64,000 nt of DNA, taken from the NCBI RefSeq assembly GCF_963678635.1, contig NC_087064.1:7169671-7233670 (forward strand). The letters are read 5' to 3'. The translations under genes and the position numbers were made by a program. The notes under the pieces are model-generated. The model did no database searches. It was not told the DNA's origin and saw only the letters and a program-made list of their open reading frames with translations. Within the stretch, counting starts at the first letter, position 1. Every line of letters begins with the position of its first letter. Positions 10,100 to 21,412 of the stretch are shown here, piece after piece. Source of the stretch: Symsagittifera roscoffensis. Its lineage: Eukaryota > Xenacoelomorpha > Acoela > Convolutidae.

Positions 10100-12462
10100 T
10101 GATTTACATGCAATGTTGCCTAACCCATGGGCTTATGCTAAATAGATAAAGTCCGTCAAAAAGCATTTATAATCCGATATATTTGATTGAAATTCATTGC
10201 AATCATGCTATCTAGAAAACATCAATCATTTTTACTACCATTCAATCTAATGTATTTTCTTTACACAAGCCTTATGACACAATTCCATTTTTTGTCTAGT
10301 ATTGGGAGTAAAGTTGCTATAACTCTCTTCGGCGCATATCCCTGAAAATGGGCAATTTGATTCTTTTTCTTCTATTTGATTTTTGAGTGGCTTGTTTTCA
10401 CCTATCGGCAGCCAACTAAGGCAGAGATGCGAGGACATGAGGTCCGAAATCTTAAGAGTGATGGCTCGAAACTGGCACTTGGCAAAAAAGTTTTATTTTT
10501 CAAGGCCTTACCCACCTCTTTTTTTTTACATCTTTATCTTTTCTGTTTTCGAAGAAACTTCACTTTTGTAATGAAAAAGGAGATTTTTCTCAAACAATCA
10601 CACAAGATTTTTTTGTTAAAAACTGGAAAAAAAACAGTGTAAAAAAATCACAAGATAACCGTCATTTGCTGTTTTTAAAATGACGATAGTTGAAACCATG
10701 AGAATTACATAAGTTTATTGCCGGTCAAAAAAATACAGCAACAAATTTGCAAATAGCGCTAAACGCGTGTTCTGGCTCACTAGGGGACAGGCTTATTGTT
10801 CCGTTTTTCGATACGAAAGTAACGGAATATTTGTGCTCGGGGTGCGTTTTTTTCTTCAGACAAATTTCGACTTTTTAACTAGCCATTTTTGACGGAATTT
10901 TTTTATATCATTCGAAAGGTATTGTTGTCCTGAGCTCAAATTTGAAAAAATATTAAACCTGTGATCATTTTTCGTAAAGTTACGGGGGTTTGAAGATAGC
11001 CATTTTGGGTAATTTGGGACAATTAACGCGCGATTTACTTCGCGCTATTAACGCGTGAGCGGAGATTTAATCCGTCTTAGAAATTGTTCCAAATTGGTTG
11101 CAAATAGCTTATTTGCCATAATTTATTTGTTACCAGGAGCGAAATATATCCTTTTGTACTTCATATGGCGTGTGGTGTAATGATTTTCAAAAACAAATCT
11201 CAAAATAAAAAAACTCATTTTGTTTTATTACTTTAATTTTTTCATGTTATTACTGCTCCATAGACCTTAAAAGGCAGTCGGGACATTCACGGCTTCGCCC
11301 TGATACAAAAAATCTTGTTTTGCTTTGGTCTGGAAATGAGGCGCGACATAGTCTTGAAATCAATCGCAACATGATTGAAAATTTAGTCGCAGTTCCTTGC
11401 TTTAGGAAAAAAATTTTCATTTTTTTAAATTTAGTTTTTCCATGTTATTACTGCTCCATAGACCTTAAGAGGCAGTAGAAACGATCAGGGCCTCGCCCTG
11501 ATACGAGCAGTCTTGTTCGCATGTGTGCTCATTATAATGTCTTTTCAAAACTATGCAGTTGAATTGCATAATAGAGAACTGTAAAGCTTAATTTGCAAAA
11601 TTTTGCCAAAAACTTAAACAGAACGAACATGAAACTTTAAACTCCGTAGTTCTCAGAGATTTATTCCCTCAAAAAAGTCATTTAAAATTGATTGAAACGA
11701 GCTAATTGTTGTAATTTCTACATTACTAGGAGTTAAATTTATCACTTAGTACTTTATATGGTGTTGCAGTGTTGATTGAATAAAAAACTCAAAATTTTTG
11801 TAACTTTTGTTGAAAAATTCATCATTTTAAAACCAATACTGCTTCATAGACCTGAAAAAAAGTCGGAGTATTCAGAACTTCAACTTGATACGACCAATCT
11901 TGTTTTATTTTACAACGGTTTTGAATTGCAGGAAAACATGCCACGCATAAATAATTTGCGTTTTGATTTCAACATCACACAAATGTTTTCCACAATCACA
12001 TAATTAAGTTCGAAGCAACACTTAGATGGCAACTTTCAATTTACCAGAACTTGAGAAAATTTATTGGAGGTAAAACATCTTTTTAAATTTGAACCCAGGG
12101 TGTCAATATATTCAATGGGGTATGAACAAAAGTTACACCAAGCATAAATATTTGGTTTCTGAATTCGATTGTCTGAACAAAAAACTCCAAATCCCAAAAA
12201 GTAAGCAAAAGGACCTTGTTCACTCTTTTTTGACACCGTGCCCCAATTTTGGAAAACTAGCCAATTGAATTAAACAGCTATAACTGATATAACAAACAGC
12301 CCCAGGCAGATCTGAAATTATGAAAATGAATTTCACAATTTTTATAAAGCATATTAAAAAAACTTGAACGGATCACTTTTCATCAATCAATTTTTTCTCA
12401 TATGATGCAGTTTATGTACTTGAAAATTTATTTACAGTCTGTTCAATCTAAACATATTTCAG
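10100..12462. repeat. Non-coding region with copies of an interspersed repeat family
   Basis: No supported gene. At 10790-11320 lies a repeat with the strings 'aacggaatatttgtgctcgg' and 'gacaattaacgcgcgat'. It ends in a segment with the small hairpin-forming string GGCTTCGCCCTGATAC. Related end segments recur near 11466-11516 and 11863-11910. Sequences of the same family are seen at 13740-14830, 21413 onward, 27560, 30640, 31805, 32230 and 33838, so it is a common dispersed family in this genome. Confidence 0.5.
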
Positions 12463-13103
12463 TGGGTTTTTGACAAGTTTGCAATATCCAATTGAGTTGC
12501 GATTGGAAAAATACAACGAACCTCTACATTTCCTGGTTAGTATGCAAGTTGAACCAGCACCCACAACGGGCTATAGTTTAAAATGGAAAGGAGCAATAAA
12601 GTTCCTGGGAAATATTATGACTTCAGATCAACCTCGTGACCAATTTAGAGAACAAATTCTGGGCATAGGAAGCGAGATGGTTGGAATTACTGTTTTGGAT
12701 CCCGGTAATTTTCCCACAGATTATATCTGGTCATTTTATAACCAGAATATAACGAACATTTTTTGCTTCGGGAAGGACTTTTATAGCAGCCCGGTTTCCA
12801 CGGTTTCCACTTACGACTTAGCTCCCAAAAGCGCCAAAACTTTCCAAGTTCTTAGTGTTGGAAGCCTGGCCAGCGCACGCTTTAAAGCATCAGCGGGAAT
12901 TATTCTGGACGGTGATGACAAAGACTACATTTTGACTCTGAATGATAACTCAATGGATGTGAAAGACCTGGAAATTGTTCTGAAGTTTCAAAACACAACT
13001 CAAACTGTGGTCGATTTGACTATATCTAGTGACTTCCCTATTTTAATACAGGGCAATGCGAGCCATAGCGGAGAAAACATGTATCTTGTCCTGAGTATAA
13101 ATG
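12463..13103 (+). CDS. Internal exon of an unknown, probably extracellular protein
   Basis: The exon follows a good acceptor (aacatatttcag) and ends at a strong donor GTAAGT in phase 1. It encodes about 213 residues without stops, has higher GC than its surroundings, and carries several N-glycosylation sites. Composition suggests a beta-rich secreted or surface domain. No family was recognised. The frame joins exactly to the next exon at 15147 (phase 1 to phase 1). Earlier exons, including the start codon, were not identified. Confidence 0.6.
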
Positions 13104-15146
13104 GTAAGTAGAAAACAACAACCTCTGCTTTCCAGGAAAAATAAAATATAATGCTGTCATTTGTAACTCGGATTTTAAACGCGGTAATCAATTCCAGTTT
13201 TGGTCAAAATGAATTAATTCAGTATCCCCCCCCCCCCCCCTAAACTGCTTTGGAGGGAGGATGTTGAATTGGTCCTTCGCGAGCTTAGCAAAATTTTGTG
13301 GGCCATGCTAGAGAAACATAGTTTCCTGGAAACGAGAATTGAATATTTTAAAAAAACTATTTTTTGGTGTCATTTGGATTTATATCGTGTTTCTCACTAA
13401 GTTGCAGAACCATTAGAATAAAACTAGATGATGCTCAAAAGAAAAATTTTTCGTCAATTTTTTTATTTTTGCTCCAGTTTTTTTTTATTTTGTCAAATAT
13501 TCTCATACGGTCATACCGAAGTTTTATACAGTCATACAAAACTCATACAGTCACATCGAACTTTCCTAACTAAAGGTTCAAAATACAGGGAGCAACGAAA
13601 TAATATTAATTGTTCCAAATTGAATTGAGACTAGTTAACCGGGTGGGTCGTATTAATTTTGTACATTTCACACTCTGATATTGTCCAAAATTTATAGGTT
13701 TTCAATGTTTTCTTTTCCCAAAAACTATTGGAAATGAATTAACTGACAGTCGGATATTCAGGGCTTTGCCTTGATATACGAGCAATCTTGTTAATGAAAA
13801 TGGTTGTTTTTGTTTCGACTTTCGTAACGAAAGTAACGGAATATTTGTGATCGGTGTGGTTTTTTTCTTCAGACAAATTTCGATAATTTAACCAGCCATT
13901 TTTGACGGCCATTTTTGATTTTTTTAAAGATCATTCAAAAAGTATTGTTGGCTTGAGCAGAATTTCAACAGAAGTTACACCCGTGATCAATTTTTGTTAA
14001 GTTATGGGGGTTTAAAAATTGTCTTTTTGGTAAGTTTGGACAATTAACGCGCAATATATTTCGCGCTATTAACGCGTAAGTACAGATTTCTTCCGCCTTA
14101 GAAGAAATCGTTCCGAATTGGTTGAAGAAAACTTATTGTTCCGACTTTTGAAGAAAGTGAGGAATATTTATACTTAGTGTGGTTTTTTTTATTCAGTCAA
14201 TTTTCGACTTGCTAACTAAGCGTTTTTGAAGGATTTTTTATACCCTCTGAGAAATATTGTAATTCTAAGCTCATATTTAGAAAAATATTCCATTTGTGAT
14301 TATTTGGTGAAGTTATGGGCTTTTGAAAAATGCAAATTTGGCCAATTTGGGATAAATAAAGTGCGATATATTGCGTAGTTATAACAAGCGTAAAAAGCAA
14401 ATTAATGTGTTCCGAATTGATTTGAGGCCAGCAATTTAGCCCTATCATCACAATAAGAGTCACTAAAAACATCCATAGTATTTTACATAGCGTGTGGGCG
14501 ATGAAATGAAGAAACAATGAAAAAAAAATCTTTTTTTTTCTCAATTATTTTGTCAATTATTCAACTAAAAAAATTTCAGTCGACCTAAGTGCAGTGGTAA
14601 CATATCAGTGCAGTCTTGCTTGTCATAACTGATTTGTTACTAGGAGCGAAATTTACCACTTTGTACTTAAATGGCGTGTGTGGGGGGGTGATTTTCAAAA
14701 GTAGATCTCAAATTAAAAAAACTCATTTTGTTTTATTATATTTAATTTTTTCATGTTATTACTGCTACATAGACCTTAAAAAGCAGTCGGAACATTCACC
14801 GCTACGTTTTGATACGAGCAGTCATGCTTAATGTATAATCCTTAGTTTTTGTATGGCATAAACTAGCAAAATGTAAACCTGAATGCTTTCTGGTTTCGGG
14901 TACTCAATCGGAGCTCTGACCACCACCTTGAAAACATATTTCAACACCTATTTCTGATTAGCATGACAGTTTAATGGTTAAAAAATGTGTCCAGGAAAAA
15001 AACGTGTGTGAAAATTGGCCAATTTTTGTCATATGTTTTTTAACAGATTTTTTGATAGCTCTGAAACGCTTTGGAATACTCATTACAGCAACAAAAAATA
15101 TATGCGTTCAATCTAAAATTATAATCAGCAAATTTTTTTGTTTCAG
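13104..15146. other. Intron with interspersed repeats
   Basis: Lies between the two phase-matched exons. It holds a 15-base C run at 13226-13240 and copies of the 'aacggaatatttgtg ... acgcgtaa' repeat family at about 13740-14120 and 14130-14830. No coding sequence was supported. Confidence 0.5.
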
Positions 15147-15658
15147 CCTTGAAAAATTATATTCCTGCCTACTTTTTGAACTTCGTTGACTCAATTGGGA
15201 CTCTGTTTATCTCAAATATGCCCCAAGAAATAGAGTGGGGAGCGTTTGGGGAGAAATCAATTACCTTCAAAAACATAGCAATATGCTCATTTCCAAACTC
15301 AGATGCGAAAATTTCGGACTGCAGTTCTAAACTTGTAAATACAACAGTTTTCAATAACTATTGGGCAGACAACGATTGTAGGAAAATATCAGATCCAACT
15401 ATTTGTGCATTATGTTTTCTGCAACAATACAAATTCAATTATGTCGAAGACAAGGTCAAAGAGAGATGCGCTGATGCAGATGGAATTCCGCCAAGAGATG
15501 AAGATACGTGTCTATTGGGATTCATTTCCTATTCATCGGATTTTCCATATTCATCAATATATGTTTTGCTTTTTTCAACAACCCCCCTTCTCATAAACAA
15601 CATTTCACTTTCACTTTTGAAAAAGAAAGCAATTCAACTTGGTAACAGAATAATCTGA
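15147..15658 (+). CDS. Second exon of the unknown extracellular protein, possibly terminal
   Basis: The acceptor tttttttgtttcag is strong. The first two bases complete the codon left by the exon ending at 13103. About 170 residues follow, with six or more cysteines in the middle, consistent with a disulphide-bonded domain. The frame reaches a TGA at 15656-15658, and an AATAAA lies at 15939-15944, so this may be the last exon. Alternatively a donor at 15642 (GTAACA, phase 1) could splice on. No homology recognised. Confidence 0.55.
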
Positions 15659-16585
15659 AGCAAAATTGAAGCTGTGTCGAGTAGGGACATTGTTCGATTG
15701 ACATAATCTAGAAACCCGAACTGACAAACATGAGCTTGAAATCGAATTAAATCGATTTTTATACAGATAAATTTGTAAGAAACCGAATTACGATAGCCCA
15801 TTGAGATATGGTAATTGATGTTTAGAATGGTTTAAATTTATTTTTACGGTAAAAAAACGATTTTATTGCTTAAAAATGTTGGTAAAAACGGATTTAAATC
15901 AATTTTTATCAATTTTTTGTTTCTACTATTTGAATGAAAATAAAACTGAATTATGTTGAAAAAAAAATGGATTTAAGTCGATTGAAACCGTTTTTTAAAC
16001 TACATTTTTTTGAATCAAGCTAAATCAACTTTAATTACATTAAACTCAGTTTTCTCAGATTTTTGCTACATTATCTGTACAAAATCGATTGCAACCCATT
16101 TTTTGTCAGTACTGGAAGGACCATACTCAACCCTTCGGTAGCTTCAGATTTCTCGCACCACACAACAGCCAAACTAAGTTTTAGAGATATTTGTATTATA
16201 ATTTCATACAGTTTCTAGCACAAATGTGTGTCGCATTAAATATGATTACTAGGTGCATATACAAAACAGTCCCATACAAAACATTCCAATACAAAATAGT
16301 CCCAAAAATCACGAAATGAAGGGAAAAAAGTCAGTCCAACACAAAACAGTCCGGTTTCAGGTCGCCGGTGGGCGCGCTATGCGGCGATAACCGGCTCTAA
16401 ATTTCGTATTAAGTCCTACCCTCTGTTGGCAAAGTACAATTCTCGGCCTACCGGCTTGTTAAAACAATTATTTACTTGGGACTGTTTTTCGGACTGTTTC
16501 GTATCGGACTGGTTTTTCGTTAATAATTAGCTATACTGTCTCCTATATTGGCAACTGAATCACAATTGATTGACACTTCCCCAGC
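15659..16585. repeat. Non-coding; small TIR-like repeat at about 16255-16530
   Basis: No gene seen. Around 16260-16530 the string ACAAAACAGTCC is repeated on the left, and its complement (GGACTGTTT forms) on the right, giving a MITE-like arrangement of about 280 bp. Related 'cagtcc'/'ggactg' strings occur at 34815 and 36020-36060. Confidence 0.4.
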
Positions 16586-16589
16586 CCTG

Positions 16590-16705
16590 TCTTAGGAGTG
16601 CGCCGTATACTCCCAAGAACAGTGTCTACAACCTAAATGGCATCCAAGACTACGAGAACATGACAGTCTGCGGAGACGACCGCATCACTGGCCCCACATC
16701 CCAGG
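16590..16705 (+). other. Short coding-like island, unassigned
   Basis: A GC-richer stretch of about 115 bases with an open plus-strand frame that includes an N-glycosylation site and one or two cysteines. It could be a small exon of the plus-strand gene. However, no GT donor follows in a suitable place (the open part runs into CAG-GCTTC), so it may instead be a transposon fragment. Confidence 0.2.
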
Positions 16706-16789
16706 CTTCATTTTTTTCCTATGGATAAAATAATTTTCAAGGCGTTTTTTCCAGGTTAAAGCACCTTAAATTTTAAGCTAAATGTAGGT

Positions 16790-17511
16790 AAAGATTTAAA
16801 GTATTTTTTAGGTAAGCTAAGGCGCCAAAATAAATAACTTTGAGGGGGAGCGCGCGCCAAAAATAACGCATTTTTTTGGTCAAAACGTTCAAAAAAGTGC
16901 TTAAAAACGCTTTTTTTCACCTGTTTTTTTCCTGTGCCCCCCTAGAAAAAATTTTGCGCATGCCACTGCTTAACCTACTGAACTATTACCCTCCTTTTCT
17001 TCAAAAGAGGGGGAAATTGTTAAGTAGATCCTAGAAGTAGCTACTCATTCTGATAATCTAATTTTAGTAACTATCAGGGAAAATTTTGTTTACTAGAGTT
17101 TCAATTAACTCCAATGAACTACGGCCCCGCTGAAAAGCCAAATAGGTAATAGTTTGCTGGTTTGTTCCCTCAAAAGAGCTTTGGTCCCTAAAAATCCGAG
17201 GTACACTATGTTGCTAATTCTAACAATAAGCATTTTTATTTTTATATTTTACTGTGGAAACGGGCCTAGCGGATACGAGCCCAGATGCCAACCCCAAGGC
17301 GTAGGTTCAAATCCAGGGCTGGCTCTTCTTTTTAGAAAATAGGCGGGACAAGCATCTGAACTAGTCTTTTTTTCTGTGAATGGACTATAGTTCTAAAAAA
17401 AGGACTATAGGACTATAGTTCTAAAAAAAGGGTCGTCAATTTCCGAAAATTTTGGAATTTCTGCCACCCACCCCCTCCCCTCCCTCGAGAAAATCCTAGA
17501 TCCACCCCTGA
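16790..17511. mobile_element. Second, disrupted copy of the hAT-like MITE family
   Basis: The interior near 16836-16950 (GGGGGAGCGCGCGCCAAAAA and following) matches the element at 20948-21387. The end near 17480-17511 (CCTAGATCCACCCCTG) matches that element's right end. A tRNA-like segment (17235-17325) lies between, consistent with a later insertion. The left terminus was not located. Confidence 0.5.
17235..17330 (+). repeat. tRNA-like (SINE head) segment
   Basis: Contains an A-box-like string (TAGCGGATACGAGCC) and a B-box GGTTCAAATCC about 40 bases on, the spacing of a tRNA. It does not fold into a full acceptor stem, so a tRNA-derived SINE head or tRNA pseudogene is more likely than a working tRNA. 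Confidence 0.35.
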
Positions 17512-17624
17512 CGAAGAGCGTATATTTTTGACACATCAATAATCGTTTATAAGTTTTTAAAAAGTAGCCGCACTACAGGACTAACTAGAACATGCAGTTT
17601 CAACTGGGATGTGAACATTGAAAG

Positions 17625-20412
17625 ACTACGTCTTCTACGACGTCTAGCACGACTTCACCTACAACATCGAGCACCTCGTCGCCTACAACATCATCTACAA
17701 CATCGAGCACCTCGTCGCCTACAACATCATCTACAACATCGAGTACCTCGTCCCCTACGACATCTAGCACAACTTCTAGCACGACATCGGCTACTACATC
17801 GAGTACCTCGTCGCCTACAACATCATCTACAACATCGAGTACCTCGTCGCCTACAACATCATCTACAACATCGAGTACCTCGTCGCCTACAACATCATCT
17901 ACAACATCGAGCACCTCGTCGCCTACGACATCATCTACAACATCGAGTACCTCGTCACCCACAACATCATCTATAACATCGAGTACCTCGTCGCCTACGT
18001 CATCATCCACAACATCGAGTACTTCGTCGCCTACAACATCATCTACAACATCGAGTACCTCGTCGCCTACAACATCATCTACAACATCGAGCACCTCGTC
18101 GCCTACAACATCATCTACAACCTCGAGTACCTCGTCTCCTACGACATCTAGCACAACTTCTAGCACGACATCGGCTACTACATCGAGTACCTCGTCGCCT
18201 ACAACATCATCTACAACTTCGAGTACTTCGTCGCCTACAACATCATCTACAACTTCGAGTACCTCGTCGCCTACAACATCATCTACAACATCGAGTACCT
18301 CGTCGCCCACGACATCTAGCACAACTTCTAGTACGACATCGTCTACTACATCGAGTACCTCGTCGCCTTCAACATCGTCTACAACATCGAGTACATCGTC
18401 GCCTACAACATCATCTACAACTTCGAGTACCTCGTCGCCTACAACATCATCTACAACATCGAGCACCTCGTCGCCTACGACATCATCTACAACATCGAGT
18501 ACCTCGTCACCCACAACATCATCTATAACATCGAGTACCTCGTCGCCTACGTCATCATCTACAACATCGAGTACTTCGTCGCCTACAACATCATCTACAA
18601 CATCGAGTACCTCGTCGCCTACAACATCATCTACAACTTCGAGTACTTCATCGCCTACAACATCATCTACAACTTCGAGTACCTCGTCGCCTACAACATC
18701 ATCTACAACATCGAGTACCTCGTCGCCCACGACATCTAGCACAACTTCTAGTACGACATCGTCTACTACATCGAGTACCTCGTCGCCTACAACATCATCT
18801 ACAACATCGAGTACATCATCGCCTACAACATCATCTACAACTTCGAGTACTTCGTCACCTACAACATCATCTAGCACATCGAGTACCTCGTCGTCTACCA
18901 CATCATCTACAACATCGAGTACCTCGTCGCCTACGACATCTAGCACAACTTCTAGTACGACATCGTCTACTACATCGAGTACCTCGTCGCCTACAACATC
19001 ATCTACAACATCGAGTACCTCGTCGCCTACGTCATCATCTACAACATCGAGTACCTCGTCGCCCACAACATCATCTATAACATCGAGTACCTCGTCGCCT
19101 ACGACATCATCTACAACTTCGAGTACCTCGTCGCCTACAACATCATCTACAATTTCGAGTACTTCGTCGCCTACAACATCATCTACAACTTCGAGTACCT
19201 CATCGCCTACGACATCTAGCACAACTTCTAGTACGACATCGTCTACTACATCGAGTACCTCGTCGCCTACAACATCATCTACAACATCAAGTACATCGTC
19301 GCCTACAACATCATCTACAACTTCGAGTACTTCTTCGCCTACAACATCATCTACAACATCGAGTACCTCGTCGCCTACGACATCATCTTCAACTTCGAGT
19401 ACCTCGTCGCCTACAACATCATCTACAACATCGAGCACCTCGTCGCCTACGATATCATCAAAAACATCGAGTACTTCGTCGCCTACAACATCATCTACAA
19501 CTTCGAGTACCTCGTCGCCTACGACATCTAGCACAACTTCTAGTACGACATGGTCTACTACATCGAGTACCTCGTCGCCTACAACATCATCTACAACATC
19601 GAGTACATCGTCGCCTACAACATCATCTACAACTTCGAGTACTTCTTCGCCTACAACATCATCTACAACATCGAGCAGCTCGTCGCCTACGACATCATCA
19701 ACAACATCGAGTACTTCGTCGCCTACAACATCATCTACAACTTCGAGTACCTCGTCGCCTACAACATTATCTACAACATCGAGTACCTGGTCGCCTATAA
19801 CATCATCTACGACATCGAGTACCTCTTCGCCTACAACTTCATCTAGAACTTCGAGTACCTTGTCGCCTACAGCGTCATCTACAACATCGATTACCTCGTT
19901 GCCTACGACATCTAGCACCTTTTCTAGTATGACATCGTCTGCTAAACCGAGTAGCCATTGGCCTATAAGGTTTACTACAACACCGAGTACTTCGTCGCGT
20001 ACTACAACCAGCACGACATCATCAATAACATCGAGTACCTCATCACCTGCAAAATCGCCTACAACATCGAGTACATCCTCGCCTACAACATCTAGCAACT
20101 TTTCTAGTACGACATCGTCTGCTTCAACGATTAGCTCATGGCCTACAACATCATCTACCACATCGAGTACTTCGTCGCGTACTACATCCAGCACGACATC
20201 TGGCACGACATCATCAACAACATCGAGTACCTCAACGCCTACAACACCATCTACAAAATCGACTACCTCGTCGCCTACTAAGTCCTCTTCATTATCGGGT
20301 ACATTGTCACCTACGACATCCAATACGACTTCTAGCACGACAGCATCGAAAACAACAAAAACCTTGTCGAACTCATCGGAAGCGTTCACAGCAAGCAATG
20401 ACAATTTGAATG
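17625..20412 (+). CDS. Mucin-like Thr/Ser/Pro repeat exon
   Basis: An open plus frame of about 930 codons is built from a 36-base unit coding TSSTSSPTTSST, present in about 75 variant copies, with longer super-repeats marked by TSSTTSSTTS variants. A stop (TGA, 17619-17621) sits just upstream, so translation must enter by splicing. AG at 17623-17624 (phase 0) is the likeliest acceptor, though its pyrimidine tract is poor. The repeats decay towards the 3' end (after 19860), where the sequence stays Ser/Thr-rich. It ends at donor GTTAGT in phase 1. Known: such Thr/Ser/Pro arrays are heavily O-glycosylated in mucins and cuticle or house proteins. The opposite strand is also open for 934 codons, a by-product of the repeat. 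Confidence 0.65.
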
Positions 20413-20939
20413 GTTAGTTAATCAAACATTAATTCAACAAGACAAAACATTCAAAAGAAAAAGCGTTTCTTTCATGAAATACAAAATGATCTCAAAAATG
20501 ATCTCTTTCGTGCTCCCGCCTGCCATGTAAACTTGATAAAATTTGGATAAATTGCAGGCAAAGAACAGTAACTTTTGCTTGCTTTGTTTGTCAAAAAATT
20601 TAATCAAAAATGGAGTTTTGGCACGCTTCCGCAAGCATTTTCAGGCAACGCACAGGATGCCTGTTCTTAGTAAAATGAAAATTTGAATGAATATCTTGTA
20701 AGTATTGCTATAAGTAATAAGTTTTATTTTTAAAATATTTCATAAGAACATGAATTCTGCTGTAAAATTTTAACAGAACGATTTCTGGTGTAAAAATATT
20801 TAGAAAAAACTATCTTAAGAAATTTGGATGAGGTAATGTCAATTTAACGCCTCTAGCTCCTCAAAAGAAGCCACTGCCCCCCCCCCCCGTAAATATTGGC
20901 TAATTTTTGTATACTAATTTTTGTTGTTTGATAAGCATT
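20413..20939. other. Intron start, no gene
   Basis: AT-rich sequence after the mucin-like exon. It includes a 12-base C run at 20877-20888 and ends at the insertion site of the hAT-like MITE. No coding sequence or tRNA seen. Confidence 0.5.
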
Positions 20940-20947
20940 AGCTCAAC

Positions 20948-21387
20948 CAGGGGCGGATTTAGGGGGGGGGGGGGGCGGACGCCCCCCCTCAGGGATTTGA
21001 CCCCCTGCCGACCCAAAGGGTCCCCCCTTTGATACTTTTTCAGAAATCCATTTTTGGCCGACCGACCCTAAAATTTTTCTAAAGGCGCCTTCGGCGCCAA
21101 TATATGCTATTTTTTAGGGGGAGCGCGCGCCAAAAAAACGCATTTTTTTTGTCAAAATTTTTCAAAAAGTGCCCAAAAACGGCTTTTTTGACTCTTTTTT
21201 TCAAAAACTTGCCTGCGGTGCAGAAAATTTAGCCAACCAAAATAGGGGCAAAACAGTGCTTTGGGAGAGCGAAAAATAAAAATCAATTTGGTCGACCTAA
21301 AAAAAAAAAAAAAAAAAGGTCGTCAAAATTTTGGAAAATTTTTTGAAAATCCGCCCCCCCCTCGAGAAAATCCTAGATCCGCCCCTG
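20948..21387. mobile_element. hAT-like MITE with 8-bp target duplication
   Basis: Terminal inverted repeats CAGGGGCGGATTTAGG (left) and CCTAGATCCGCCCCTG (right) match at 15 of 16 positions. The element is flanked by the direct repeat AGCTCAAC at 20940-20947 and 21388-21395, the 8-bp duplication expected of hAT transposons. It is 440 bp, holds a 14-base G run, and encodes no transposase. Confidence 0.85.
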
Positions 21388-21412
21388 AGCTCAACGATTA
21401 GCTCATACATTT

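Noticed and set aside
17611-17976. Arg/His/Leu-rich plus ORF in another frame of the repeat
   Set aside because: Shadow frame of the same repeat with no support of its own.
17600-20404. 934-residue minus-strand ORF rich in Val, Asp and Glu
   Set aside because: It is the antisense of the Thr/Ser/Pro repeat. The plus strand gives a known protein type and a donor at its end, so the minus frame is taken as a by-product of the 36-base repeat.
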